Notes: a model not told the origin generated them from the sequence alone. Numbered from the stretch's first letter, positions 1 through 8,542 are shown. The stretch: 19,043 nt of DNA from Acetobacteraceae bacterium (GCA_003506895.1 DNXO01000163.1:1-19043), one strand, 5' to 3'. Numbers and translations: made by a program.

Positions 1-248
1 CCGCGCGCGTAATACAATCGCCCCCATGGGCCGACTGGTATGCGCGCTGGGTTGGTGTGGCGACCGCGCGCCAAATCAATAGGATACCAGCCTCACCGAG
101 CGCAGCACCGATTGCGTGGCCCATCACGAGCAACTCGACGACCTTTACGGGCCCAGGCCACGCATCTCTGCTTAGGTTGGAAAGGCTGAGCGGATGGCGC
201 TTGCACGGGCCAATCCTGGTCGCCCGGGCGAATGGAACCGCTGGCAGC
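1..248. other. Left edge, no supported gene
   Basis: I see no recognisable gene, tRNA or repeat here. On the minus strand, directly after the aminotransferase, one frame stays open from about position 253 to the window edge (84 codons). It encodes a mildly hydrophobic stretch containing VVELLVMGHAIG and GILLIWRAVA. The first Met in that frame is at 124, with no convincing ribosome binding site. It could be the start of a small membrane protein cut by the window, or a chance open frame in GC-rich DNA. Confidence 0.3.
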
Positions 249-1421
249 TTACCTTAGCCGGCTTAACCGTTCCGGCACTTCCGCGATCGCCTCCAGTCCG
301 ACATTCGCGAAGGCCAGCCGCAGATGCCGCTGCTGCCCGGGGCCGAAGAAAGGACCCGCCAGCGACAATAATCCACATTCTGTCGCCAACGCCTCTCCGA
401 TCGCCATCGCGTCTCGCTCCCCCTCAGGGACGCGAATATACGAGAAATAGGTGCCCAACGCGTCGATTCGCCAATCCTGCAAACGCCCCACGCCCTCGCG
501 AAACACCCTAGCGCGTTCGGCGATGATCGCTCGATTACCCGCTTTCCAGTCGTGTAGATTGTCGATTGCCCAGGTCAGCGCCGGTAAAGGCCCACGCGGC
601 GGGCAGATCTGCATCGTGTCCAGCACCTTGTTCAACTCTTCCCGCACACGAGGGCCGCAGGCGATCGCCCCGACCCGGTGCCCCGCAACGCAATAGGCCT
701 TCGAGAACGAGTAGAGATGAACAACGAAGTCGCGCCAGTCCGGATCCTGGAACAGGAAATGCGGTGGCGATGCGTCCTCGGGCAAGAAATCCCGGTAGGA
801 CTCATCCACGATCAACCAGGCCCCACGCTCCCGGCATAGCGCCGCGAACCGGGCGATCACCTCAGGTGGATAAACCGCCCCGGTCGGGTTGTTCGGGCTA
901 ATCAGCACCACGGCCCGGGTCCGCGGCGTCATCAGCGCCGCCGCCATTTCCGGATCGGGCACAAACCCATCCTCCGGCCGGCATGGCAAAGGCAGGGCTT
1001 CGAGCCCTTGCATGGTCAGCGCCATTGCATTGTTGAAATACCACGGCACCGGCAGCATTACCTGATCCCCGGTATTACAGAGCACCGTCATCGCCATGGT
1101 GAACGCTAGATTGGCGCCTGCGGTAATCGCCACGTCTCCAGCACGCAGATCCGCGCCATAAACATGGTTGATGTTGGCGGCCAACGCCGATCGCAGCGCC
1201 TCGTCCCCATCGATCGTGCCATAGCGCGCTTGAACTGGGGACTCGGCCCCCTCTGCCAGCCGAGCGGCGAGACCAGGATGTGTCGGATACCCCGGCACGG
1301 CTTGTGTCAGGTCGATCGTCGGCCCAGCGCGGCCGTCATAGCGCGTGGCCCACGCCTTGGCGGTGGGGATCGGCGCCGCGAATGTTGCGCGAATGCGTGC
1401 GGAGAGAGGAGGGGATACCAT
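249..1421 (-). CDS. Class I/II PLP-dependent aminotransferase
   Basis: A fold-type I aminotransferase of 390 residues, the usual length for the family, expected to be cytoplasmic. It transfers an amino group between an amino acid and a 2-oxo acid through pyridoxal phosphate. Visible motifs are NNPTG at 177-181, DESY at 206-209 (the Asp binds the PLP pyridine nitrogen), the Schiff-base lysine K241 in YSFSKAY, and the carboxylate-binding Arg in HLRLAFAN near 368. The open frame extends upstream to 1559, but that would overlap pyrE. The ATG at 1421 gives the usual N-terminus (MVSPPLSARI) and leaves 65 bp after the pyrE stop, so I use it. It runs in the same direction as pyrE and may be cotranscribed. 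The substrate cannot be told; aspartate-type and aromatic enzymes share these motifs. Confidence 0.88.
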   Translation of the reverse strand: MVSPPLSARIRATFAAPIPTAKAWATRYDGRAGPTIDLTQAVPGYPTHPGLAARLAEGAESPVQARYGTIDGDEALRSALAANINHVYGADLRAGDVAITAGANLAFTMAMTVLCNTGDQVMLPVPWYFNNAMALTMQGLEALPLPCRPEDGFVPDPEMAAALMTPRTRAVVLISPNNPTGAVYPPEVIARFAALCRERGAWLIVDESYRDFLPEDASPPHFLFQDPDWRDFVVHLYSFSKAYCVAGHRVGAIACGPRVREELNKVLDTMQICPPRGPLPALTWAIDNLHDWKAGNRAIIAERARVFREGVGRLQDWRIDALGTYFSYIRVPEGERDAMAIGEALATECGLLSLAGPFFGPGQQRHLRLAFANVGLEAIAEVPERLSRLR

Positions 1422-1486
1422 GAACCTAGTCTGCGAGAATGTTACCGGATCGGGAAGGCCTGCCGGGGCACAAAGGCGGCCAGGCG

Positions 1487-2230
1487 TTAAGCGTCCGCTG
1501 CCGCCTTCCGCGCGAGGGCTTCCTCGGCGGAGGCGATCCCGCCATGCGCCGCCGACCACTTAACGGGATTTTCCAGGAACCGGCGCACTTCCGATAATGC
1601 CGCGTCTGAGAAATACGGCCGGTCCTTGCAGGCCTCCAGCACATCCCACCACGTGCAAAGACTGTGCAGCGTGATATCCATCCCAGCCAGCGTTTCGAAC
1701 GCGCCCGGAAAGACGCCGTAGAAAAACACCACGAAGGCGTGGTTCACGATCGCCCCGGCATCGCGAAGCGAATTGACGAACCGGATTTTTGACCCACCGT
1801 CGGTAGTCAGATCCTCAACCAATAGAGTGCGCTTGCCAACCGGCACGTCGCCCTCGATCAACGCATTCGCGCCGAATCCCTTCGGCTTCTTGCGGACGTA
1901 GGACATGGGGGCGGACATACGATCCGCAATCCAGGCCGCGAAGGGAATGCCCGCGGTTTCCCCTCCAGCGACAGTCTCGATCGTCTCATACCCGACATGC
2001 CGATCGATTTTCTCCACCGCCAGATCGCAAATCTTCGCCCGCGCACGCGGAAAATAGATGATCCGACGGCAATCGATATAAACCGGCGACTTCCATCCGG
2101 AGGTGAAGGTGTATGGTTCCTCAGGCCGGAAATTGACCGCCTTGATCTCAAGTAAAATGCGCGCGGCTGTCAACGCGGCGTCCCGATCCCACTCGGTATC
2201 GGCTGATGAGGTCTGAGCGGGTTTGGCCAT
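1487..2230 (-). CDS. pyrE: Orotate phosphoribosyltransferase
   Basis: Converts orotate and PRPP to orotidine 5'-phosphate and pyrophosphate, the fifth step of de novo pyrimidine synthesis, in the cytoplasm. The 247-residue product carries the PRPP-binding signature LLVEDLTTDGGS at about 136-147. The catalytic-loop segment YVRKKPKGFG is at 111-120, and FTSGWKSPVYIDCR at 42-55 is typical of alphaproteobacterial PyrE. The open frame begins at 2311, but I take the ATG at 2230. It is preceded by AAAGGA at good spacing and gives the expected short N-terminal tail. The gene lies between the aminotransferase downstream and an IS remnant upstream. I see no clear attenuator or promoter in the leader. 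Identification is secure. Confidence 0.93.
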   Translation of the reverse strand: MAKPAQTSSADTEWDRDAALTAARILLEIKAVNFRPEEPYTFTSGWKSPVYIDCRRIIYFPRARAKICDLAVEKIDRHVGYETIETVAGGETAGIPFAAWIADRMSAPMSYVRKKPKGFGANALIEGDVPVGKRTLLVEDLTTDGGSKIRFVNSLRDAGAIVNHAFVVFFYGVFPGAFETLAGMDITLHSLCTWWDVLEACKDRPYFSDAALSEVRRFLENPVKWSAAHGGIASAEEALARKAAADA

Positions 2231-2361
2231 CGGGCACGGTCCTTTGTCACGGTAAGATCGTCGAACAGATAGCGGATCGTGGGTTGCGGCAACAGTCCCA
2301 TCGCTCAACATGTCTGGGCAATCAGGTGAAATGAGCGGGTGACAAACGGGTAAATTGCTGA

Positions 2362-2607
2362 ATCGTTACCGCGCACGACCGCCCGGGGGATATCCTGGCG
2401 GCTTTCGATGCCGGGCATTTCCAGCACTGGTTCGCCGCCTGGGTGGCGGGTATGAGTGGCGTGCCAAAGGGCGTGCTCGCCATTGATGGAACGACGGTGC
2501 GCCGGTCACATGACCGAGCAAAGGAGAAGTCCGCGATTCACCTGGTATCGGCCTTTTCCCCACGCCAACGCCTCGTGCTGGGTCAGGTCAGCATGGCGGA
2601 GCATTAG
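2362..2607 (+). pseudogene. ISAs1-family transposase remnant
   Basis: An open stretch of about 81 codons between two stops, starting without a plausible initiation codon. It encodes FQHWFAAWV, then VLAIDGTTVRRSHDR, then AIHLVSAFSPRQRLVLGQV. This matches the central part of ISAs1 (H-repeat-associated) DDE transposases, where the Asp of AIDG(K/T)T is the first catalytic acid and LVLGQV is normally followed by a KSNEI-type segment. Both the N-terminal part and the rest of the catalytic domain are missing. Family resemblance ends at about GQVS, and the remnant's TAG lies inside the end of ligA on the other strand. I see no terminal inverted repeats. Most of the 373 bp between pyrE and ligA is this remnant; I recognise nothing in 2231-2361 except presumed pyrE leader. 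Confidence 0.8.
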
Positions 2608-4670
2608 CCCACCATGTCCTGCCACTCCGCCTCGGTCATCGTTCGTACGCCAAGTTCGGCCGCTTTGCGTGCCTTCGATCCGGCATCTGCGCCGACGACC
2701 ACGAAGTCTGTCTTCTTCGAAACCGAATCAGTTACTTTCGCACCGAGCGCCTCGGCCCGAGCTTTTGCTTCTGGGCGGGTCATCGTCTCCAGCGTGCCGG
2801 TAAACACCACCGTTTTTCCGGCTATCGGGCTGTCGGCGGCGTCGGCCCGCGCGGCATCCTCGATCGTCAGTTCGGCGGCAAGCTCGTCCAGGGCGGCGAT
2901 ATTGCGGGCCTCGCCAAAGAAATCGGTCAGCTCATCGGCGATGGTCGGCCCGATACCGCTGATGCTGCCGAGAGCCACCCGCTCATCCGATCCGATCTGC
3001 GTTGCGGCCAGCATCTGGGCGCGCCAGTTGGCAAAGCTACCGTAATGGCGGGCGAGCAGTTTGGCGTTGGTCGAGCCTATGCGGCGAATGCCAAGAGCGA
3101 AGATAAATCGCTCCAACGATATCGTCTCGCGCGCGACGATCGCGCGGGACAGGTTTCGGGCGGATAATTTGCCCCAGCCTTCGCGCGTGGCGATTTCGTC
3201 TTCCCGTTCGGGCAGCTTGAACAGATCCGCCGGGCCATGCAGCCAGCCTTCGTTGAAGAATTCCTGGATGGTTTTCTCACCGAGCCCATCGATGTCGAAG
3301 GCCGCGCGGGAGACGAAGTGGATCAGCCGCTCCACCCGCTGCGCCGGACAAATCAATCCGCCCGTGCAACGCCGAACGACCTCGCCGGGCGGTCGCACCG
3401 CATGACTGCCGCAGGCCGGACAGACGTCCGGGAAAGAATAGGGGACGGCGTTGGGCGGTCGGCGTTCCGTTACGACGGAAACGATTTGCGGAATGACATC
3501 GCCGGCCCGTTGCAGGACCACCGTGTCGCCGACCCGAACGTCCTTGCGGGCGATCTCATCTTCATTGTGCAACGTCGCGCGGGCAACGAGCACGCCGCCA
3601 ACATTGATCGGTTCCAGTTCCGCGACGGGCGTCAGCGCGCCGGTTCGTCCAACCTGGATACGGATGTCCCGCAGCACGGTTGTCGCCTGTTCCGCCGGAA
3701 ACTTCCACGCAATCGCCCATCGCGGCGCTCGGCCGACAAATCCCAGCCGGCGCTGCAAGGCAAGATCGTCGATCTTGTAGACAACACCGTCGATGTCGTA
3801 GCCAAGGCCGCTCCGGGCGAGGCCGATCTCGGTCTGGAACGACTCCGCATCGGTCTCGTTGCCTAACAGGCGGGACAGCGGGTTGACCTCGAAGCCCCAG
3901 GCTTTCAGGCGTTGCAGATATGTCCAATGTGTTTCTGCGACTGGCTCGCTGCTCTCACCCTGGGCGTATGCAAATAATGACAGCGGCCGGCTGGCGGTGA
4001 TCCGTGTATCCAACTGCCTAAGGCTACCGGCCGCCGCGTTACGCGGGTTGGCGAAAATCTTGGCCCCTGCCTGCGCCTGGGACTGATTAAGGGCGAGAAA
4101 ATCCGCCTTGGTCATGAAGACCTCGCCGCGAATTTCTATCAGCGCCGGGGCTTCGCCGTGCAGTTCGGGGGGAACGGACTTTATTGTCCTTAGGTTGGCG
4201 GTGACGTCCTCACCCTCGGTTCCATCGCCGCGGGTCGCGCCGCGAACGAAGCGGCCATGCTCATAGGTCAGATTGATCGACAATCCGTCGATCTTGGGTT
4301 CCGCCACGAATGTCAGCGGTTCGGTGCGGCCGAGAAAGCGTTTGGCGCGCGCGCAGAATTCAGCGAACTCGGAGGCATCGAAGGCATTATCCAGCGACAA
4401 CATCGGTACGCGATGCCGCAGTTTCGCAAACCCTGATTCAGGCGCCCCGCCCACCCGTGCCGAAGGCGAGTCCGCGCGGATCAGTGCCGGAAACCGAGCC
4501 TCAATGGCCGCATTCCGCTGCCTTAGCGCATCGTAATCGGCGTCGGATATCTCCGGCGCATCATGCGTGTGGTAGGCGGCATCGTGGTGCGCGATTTCCC
4601 GGGCGAGGCGTGCCAGTTCCTCGGAGGCCTCTGCCTCCGTCAGGGTATCGACGGGAATAGTCGCGTTCAT
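2604..4670 (-). CDS. ligA: NAD-dependent DNA ligase LigA
   Basis: Seals nicks in duplex DNA using NAD+ during replication and repair; essential in nearly all bacteria. The 688-residue protein has the full family layout. An N-terminal Ia domain (DAAYHTHDAPEISDADYDAL) is followed by the adenylation domain with the lysine nucleophile K116 in EPKIDG and RGE at 171-173. Then come the OB fold, a four-cysteine zinc finger (C407, C410, C425, C431), helix-hairpin-helix repeats (FDIDGLGEK, LGIRRIGST, ISGIGPT) and a C-terminal BRCT domain from about 605 (GKTVVFTGTLE). Its ATG overlaps the recN stop in an ATGA arrangement, which points to translational coupling. The stop codon sits at the junction with the IS remnant, yet the BRCT end looks complete. 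Confidence 0.97.
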   Translation of the reverse strand: MNATIPVDTLTEAEASEELARLAREIAHHDAAYHTHDAPEISDADYDALRQRNAAIEARFPALIRADSPSARVGGAPESGFAKLRHRVPMLSLDNAFDASEFAEFCARAKRFLGRTEPLTFVAEPKIDGLSINLTYEHGRFVRGATRGDGTEGEDVTANLRTIKSVPPELHGEAPALIEIRGEVFMTKADFLALNQSQAQAGAKIFANPRNAAAGSLRQLDTRITASRPLSLFAYAQGESSEPVAETHWTYLQRLKAWGFEVNPLSRLLGNETDAESFQTEIGLARSGLGYDIDGVVYKIDDLALQRRLGFVGRAPRWAIAWKFPAEQATTVLRDIRIQVGRTGALTPVAELEPINVGGVLVARATLHNEDEIARKDVRVGDTVVLQRAGDVIPQIVSVVTERRPPNAVPYSFPDVCPACGSHAVRPPGEVVRRCTGGLICPAQRVERLIHFVSRAAFDIDGLGEKTIQEFFNEGWLHGPADLFKLPEREDEIATREGWGKLSARNLSRAIVARETISLERFIFALGIRRIGSTNAKLLARHYGSFANWRAQMLAATQIGSDERVALGSISGIGPTIADELTDFFGEARNIAALDELAAELTIEDAARADAADSPIAGKTVVFTGTLETMTRPEAKARAEALGAKVTDSVSKKTDFVVVGADAGSKARKAAELGVRTMTEAEWQDMVG

Positions 4671-6385
4671 ACCAGCAACCCTTGCCGCGGTGGTTGTCCT
4701 TTCAATAGATCGTCCGCTGCCGCCCGAGCCGCATCAGAAACAATCTCGCCGGCGAGCATGCGAGCGATTTCCTCCCGGCGCGCCTCCGGTGACAGATGAT
4801 CCACGGTCGTCGCGGTTCGTTCGCGCGTGGCGGCCTTGGCCACCCGCAAATGCGCGGCGCCGCGCGCGGCGACCTGGGGACTGTGCGTAACCACCAGCAC
4901 CTGCACACCCTCGGCCACCCGCACCAGCCGTTCCCCGACCGCGGCCGCGGTTGCGCCGCCGATGCCCGAGTCCACCTCGTCGAACACCAGGGTTGGAACC
5001 GCCGATCCCGCCGACAGCACGACCTTCATCGCCAGCATCAGCCGCGACAACTCACCGCCCGAGGCGACACGCGCCAGCGCGCCCGGTTCCTGCCCGGGAT
5101 TGGTGGCGATCAGAAAGCGCACCTGATCCATGCCGCCTGGTCCCCACCCGGTTTCGCCAGACGGTGAAACCTCGGCAAAGAAGCGTGCTTTATCCAGACG
5201 TAGCGGCGGCAGCTCTTTTCCGACCGCCTTTTGCAACTTCCCCGCGGCGGCAGCACGCGCAACCGACAACGCGGTGGCCGACGCGACATAGCGGTCCTTG
5301 GTATCGTTGGCCGCTTGCTCTAGCGCGGTGATTTCGGCCGCGCCTGTTTCCAGTGCCGCGAGGCGCGCGGCCAGTGTATCCAGCAACCCGGCAAGATCCG
5401 GGACCGCGACGCCATGCTTCCGACCTGCCGCCCGGAGGGCGAACAGGCGCTCTTCCGATTGTTCCAGCAGCTTGGGATCGACATCGGCATCGGCAATCAG
5501 CCGAGTCAGCAGTGTTTCAGCCTCCGCGAGTGCTTCCTCGGCCCGCTCCAGCGCCGCCATGGCCGGTTCGGCGGGATTGGCGCCGGGGGCCTCGGCCGGC
5601 TGCGCCGGTGCCAGGCGTTGCAAGGACCTGGATGCCGCGCGCAGCGACGCGGCGGGCCCCGAATTGCGGCGGTCGCGCGGTGTCAGTTCCGCCAAAGCGG
5701 CGGCTATTGCCTCGGCCCGGCGCTCGTTCTGTTGCAGCCGCTGCCGCTCCTTGGCGAGGCTTTCCTCCTCATCGGGCTTCGGCGCGAGGGTCGCCAACTC
5801 CTCCACCGCGTGCCTCAGCCATTCCTCATCCCGCTCGGCAGTGGCGATGGCCTCGCGCGCTTCCTCCAGCCGCCGCAATGCATCGCGCCATGCGTGCCAA
5901 GAGCTGGAAACGTCCTTACGCAATGCGGCCGGAACACCAAATGCGTCCAACAGACCGGCATGACTCGCGGGATCGGCGAGGCTCATTTGCTCGTGCTGGC
6001 CTTGAACCTCGACCAGCAACGCACCCACGCGCCGCAGCAGCCCCACGCCGACCGGATGGTCGTTGATAAAGGCGCGTGACCGGCCGTCCTTGGTCACAAC
6101 CCGGCGCAACACGATGTCATCGTCCGCTGTCAGGCCATGCTCATCGAGTACCGCGCCCACCTCGTGTTCGGGGGGCGGCGAGAAGCAGGCCGTCACGCTG
6201 GCCTGTTCGGCGGACGCGCGCACAAGGCCGCTTTCCGCGCGCGCGCCAAGGGCAAGGCCGAGGCTGTCGAGCAGGATCGACTTTCCGGCCCCGGTTTCGC
6301 CGGTGAGGACCGTCAATCCCTCAGCGAACGCGAGGTCGAGCCGCTCAATCAGAACGACGTCACGAATCGACAGCGCGGTCAGCAC
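4667..6385 (-). CDS. recN: DNA repair protein RecN
   Basis: An SMC-like ATPase that acts early in double-strand break repair, holding or bridging DNA ends for RecA-dependent recombination. The 572-residue product shows the Walker A loop GETGAGKS at 29-36. A long charged coiled-coil region spans about 160-390. The ABC signature ASGGELSR is at 441-448, Walker B TLVFDEVD at 465-472, and the H-loop histidine is near 501 (VVTHSPQVAA). The start codon is GTG at 6385, chosen because the protein then begins with the family-typical LTALSIRDVVLIE and no in-frame ATG lies just upstream. Only weak purine-rich sequence precedes it. The gene sits 33 bp after bamD and overlaps ligA by 4 bp, so the three are probably cotranscribed. 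Confidence 0.96.
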   Translation of the reverse strand: MLTALSIRDVVLIERLDLAFAEGLTVLTGETGAGKSILLDSLGLALGARAESGLVRASAEQASVTACFSPPPEHEVGAVLDEHGLTADDDIVLRRVVTKDGRSRAFINDHPVGVGLLRRVGALLVEVQGQHEQMSLADPASHAGLLDAFGVPAALRKDVSSSWHAWRDALRRLEEAREAIATAERDEEWLRHAVEELATLAPKPDEEESLAKERQRLQQNERRAEAIAAALAELTPRDRRNSGPAASLRAASRSLQRLAPAQPAEAPGANPAEPAMAALERAEEALAEAETLLTRLIADADVDPKLLEQSEERLFALRAAGRKHGVAVPDLAGLLDTLAARLAALETGAAEITALEQAANDTKDRYVASATALSVARAAAAGKLQKAVGKELPPLRLDKARFFAEVSPSGETGWGPGGMDQVRFLIATNPGQEPGALARVASGGELSRLMLAMKVVLSAGSAVPTLVFDEVDSGIGGATAAAVGERLVRVAEGVQVLVVTHSPQVAARGAAHLRVAKAATRERTATTVDHLSPEARREEIARMLAGEIVSDAARAAADDLLKGQPPRQGLLV

Positions 6386-6418
6386 CTCGCGCTGCTCACA
6401 CTTCTTAGCAAATGGCGA

Positions 6419-7285
6419 TCAGAACATCGCATGCCAGGCACGGGAGAAGAAGCCGCGCTGCGGCGGCTCAGCGCCTTGCGCCTTGTCACTTGCGCGAGCG
6501 ATTCCGTCGTCCACGAGCTGCGCGTAGCTGGCCTCATACCATTCGCTGCCGGGATAGTTGTAACCGAGCACCGCGGCGGTCTTTTGCGCCTGATCCTTTA
6601 GCCCGAGCACAAGATAAACCTCGGTCAGACGGGCCAGCGCCTCCGGAACGTGGTTTGTTGTCTGGAAATCGTCGACCACGCGCTGAAAGCGGCCAATGGC
6701 CGCCTCATAGAGGTGCTGGGTCTGATAATAGCGGCCGATCTCCATCTCCTTGCCTGCCAAGTGGTCGAAACACAGATCGATCTTCAGCTTGGCGTCCTGG
6801 GCGTAGGCGGTGTCTGGGTAGCGGTTCACCACCTCCCGGAGCGCATTCATCGCCTGCTCGGTACCCTTCTGATCGCGCGAGATGTCGGCGATCTGCTCAT
6901 AATAACACAGGGCGCGCAGGTAATAGGCATAGGCAATGTCGCGGTGCGCTGGATGCAACTGGATGAACCGATCCAGAGTGCCGATTGCCTCGGTGTATTT
7001 GTTCTGGAGGTAGAGCGAGTAGCCCGACATCAACTGCGCGTTCACCGCCCAGGACGAAAAGGGATAGTTCTGCTCCACCGCGGCGAACTGGTCGTCCGCG
7101 GTGCTGAATCGCCGGGCGTTCAGCGCATCGACGCCGTTGTTGTAGAGCCCTTCGACCGGGCCTGTAGGAGCTTGCTTGGCATTTTCGTCCGTCGCCCCGC
7201 ATCCGGACAACAGCGGCAGAAGCGCGATGGTCCCGAGGAAAAGGGCGCGCGGCAGGCGATTTGACATGGGGTGACTCGTGTTCAT
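6419..7285 (-). CDS. bamD: Outer membrane assembly lipoprotein BamD
   Basis: An essential lipoprotein of the BAM complex that, with BamA, folds and inserts beta-barrel proteins into the outer membrane; formerly called ComL in many genomes. A lipoprotein signal peptide (LFLGTIALLPLL) ends in the lipobox LSGC, with the lipidated cysteine at residue 29 from this start. Tetratricopeptide-like repeats follow: YNNGVDAL...FAAVEQNYPFS, YSLYLQNKYTEAIGTLDRFIQLHP, and LREVVNRYPDTAYAQDA. The length (288 residues) fits the family. A second ATG at 7267 would give a tighter signal peptide (MSNRLPRALF). Neither start has a strong ribosome binding site, so the choice is open. It lies 54 bp downstream of lpxC in the same direction. 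Confidence 0.93.
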   Translation of the reverse strand: MNTSHPMSNRLPRALFLGTIALLPLLSGCGATDENAKQAPTGPVEGLYNNGVDALNARRFSTADDQFAAVEQNYPFSSWAVNAQLMSGYSLYLQNKYTEAIGTLDRFIQLHPAHRDIAYAYYLRALCYYEQIADISRDQKGTEQAMNALREVVNRYPDTAYAQDAKLKIDLCFDHLAGKEMEIGRYYQTQHLYEAAIGRFQRVVDDFQTTNHVPEALARLTEVYLVLGLKDQAQKTAAVLGYNYPGSEWYEASYAQLVDDGIARASDKAQGAEPPQRGFFSRAWHAMF

Positions 7286-7339
7286 CGCGCGGCTTATATC
7301 ATGCCTGCGCGATCCGCGAATACCGGGGTTCTTGAGGAA

Positions 7340-8281
7340 TCAGGCGGCGGCGACCAGGGGTTCGGTCGCAACGGACCGCCAAGCGCCGGCGTCGGCGAAC
7401 AGCGCGCGCAGCAGGCGGTTGTTCAGGTCGTGACCAGTGCGGTGGGCAACGAAACGCCCGTGCAGGCGGCTGCCGGCCAATGCCAGGTCGCCGACAGCAT
7501 CCAGAAGCTTATGGCTGGCGAATTCATTGGCCATCCGCAAGCCGCCCGGGTTGAGGATATCAGCGCCGTCAACCACGATGGCATTATCCAGACTGCCGCC
7601 GCGCGCGAGGCCGGCGGCCTGAAGCTGCTCGACTTCCCCCGCCTGGGCGAAGGTGCGTGCCGCGGCGATTTCGTGCCGGAAGCTTTCCGGGGTCAGTCGC
7701 AGCGAGGCGGCTTGGCGGCCAATTGCGCTCGCCGGAAAATCGATCGTCAGATCCATCTCCAGCACCGGAGACGCCGCCCGGTTGGCCGGCCCCAATGGGC
7801 GGAGTTCGGCCCAGGATTTGCCCTGGGTCACGCGGACGGTGCGGCGAACCTCGATGACGTGGCGCGGCGCGTCCTGTTCGACGGAGCCGGCGCAATCCAG
7901 CAGAAACACGAACGGGGCAGCCGAACCGTCGAGAATGGGGATTTCCGCGCCGTCCACGTCGATCCTGGCGTTATCGATGCCGAGGGCGGACAGCGCGGCC
8001 ATCAGATGTTCGACCGTGCCGATGCGGGCTTCGCCGTTACCGAGAACGGTACACAGCCTGGTATCTGTCACGTTGTCGAACCGAGCCTCGATCGTGCGGC
8101 TAAGGTCCGTGCGGTGGAAAACGATGCCGTGATCGGCGGCGGCTGGGCGAATGGTCAGGTTAACGCGCTTGCCAGAGTGAACGCCAACGCCGACACAATC
8201 GATCGCCGCTTTCAGCGTACGCTGCCGCCAGCCGAACGAGGCTTCTGTCGAGGCGAGCTGCAGTCTGGCAAAGCCGTCCAT
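7340..8281 (-). CDS. lpxC: UDP-3-O-acyl-GlcNAc deacetylase LpxC
   Basis: The zinc-dependent deacetylase for the committed step of lipid A synthesis, removing acetate from UDP-3-O-acyl-N-acetylglucosamine. The 313-residue protein has the zinc ligands H92 (GTVEHLMAAL), H257 and D261 (NEFASHKLLDAVGDL), and the catalytic-site histidine H284 (HRTGHDLNN). The N-terminal motif GVGVHSGK is also present. The start at 8281 is preceded by AAAGGA at suitable spacing. In many Alphaproteobacteria lpxC follows ftsZ at the end of the division/cell-wall cluster. Here the upstream neighbour is an unrelated glycosyltransferase on the other strand, so that link is broken. The downstream order bamD-recN-ligA is conserved. 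Confidence 0.97.
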   Translation of the reverse strand: MDGFARLQLASTEASFGWRQRTLKAAIDCVGVGVHSGKRVNLTIRPAAADHGIVFHRTDLSRTIEARFDNVTDTRLCTVLGNGEARIGTVEHLMAALSALGIDNARIDVDGAEIPILDGSAAPFVFLLDCAGSVEQDAPRHVIEVRRTVRVTQGKSWAELRPLGPANRAASPVLEMDLTIDFPASAIGRQAASLRLTPESFRHEIAAARTFAQAGEVEQLQAAGLARGGSLDNAIVVDGADILNPGGLRMANEFASHKLLDAVGDLALAGSRLHGRFVAHRTGHDLNNRLLRALFADAGAWRSVATEPLVAAA

Positions 8282-8400
8282 TCAGGGCATCCTTTACGGC
8301 GCACGCGTACATCGCATCTGCCATAATGCTCGTTAACCCGTTTCGTTGACCGCGCCGAGTCAATGATTGTTGCCCCATGTTACCCGCCAAGGTGCTGCGA

Positions 8401-8429
8401 TTGTTGATTTTGATGCACTGCGTTATACT
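8401..8429 (+). promoter_or_regulatory. Sigma70-like promoter of the glycosyltransferase gene
   Basis: TTGTTG at 8401-8406 and TATACT at 8424-8429 are separated by exactly 17 bp, a good match to the housekeeping -35/-10 pattern in otherwise GC-rich DNA. The predicted start of transcription falls inside the palindromic repeat that begins at 8432, so the transcript would carry that hairpin at its 5' end. The call is from pattern alone. Confidence 0.6.
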
Positions 8430-8431
8430 AT

Positions 8432-8471
8432 CCGCCCGAAGCTTCGACACTTTTGTCGGTCGGCGGGCGGC
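8432..8471. repeat. 40-nt palindromic repeat, copy 1
   Basis: One of two copies in the window, 38 of 40 bases identical to the copy at 19004. Outer arms CCGCCCG and CGGGCGG can pair. An inner CGAC/GTCG stem follows after an asymmetric internal loop containing AAGCTT, and the apical loop contains CTTTTGTC. The two differences between copies sit on either side of the apical loop: A/G here, T/A in the other copy. It resembles a REP-like intergenic element. It starts three bases after a predicted -10 box, so it would be transcribed in the glycosyltransferase leader. There is no run of T to suggest an intrinsic terminator. Confidence 0.75.
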
Positions 8472-8542
8472 CCCTCGTCGCGTTCATTTTTGCTTAACTA
8501 TCTGGCGTTAGCCTCCCGTCCGATCACATGAGGGGATGCGCC

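Noticed and set aside
3237..3866. Long plus-strand open frame inside ligA
   Set aside because: Lies wholly within the clearly coding ligA on the other strand, has no recognisable domains, and shows the composition expected of a GC-rich antisense frame.
5298..6079. Several overlapping plus-strand open frames opposite recN
   Set aside because: Three frames open at once is a sign of high GC, not of genes. The products are Ser/Arg/Ala-rich without motifs.
7271..8326. 351-codon plus-strand open frame opposite lpxC
   Set aside because: Antisense to lpxC, whose zinc ligands and family motifs are all present; no independent coding evidence.
8432..8471. Repeat copy 1 as an intrinsic terminator
   Set aside because: The hairpin is followed by GC-rich sequence without a T-run and sits just after a promoter, so termination is not its most likely role.
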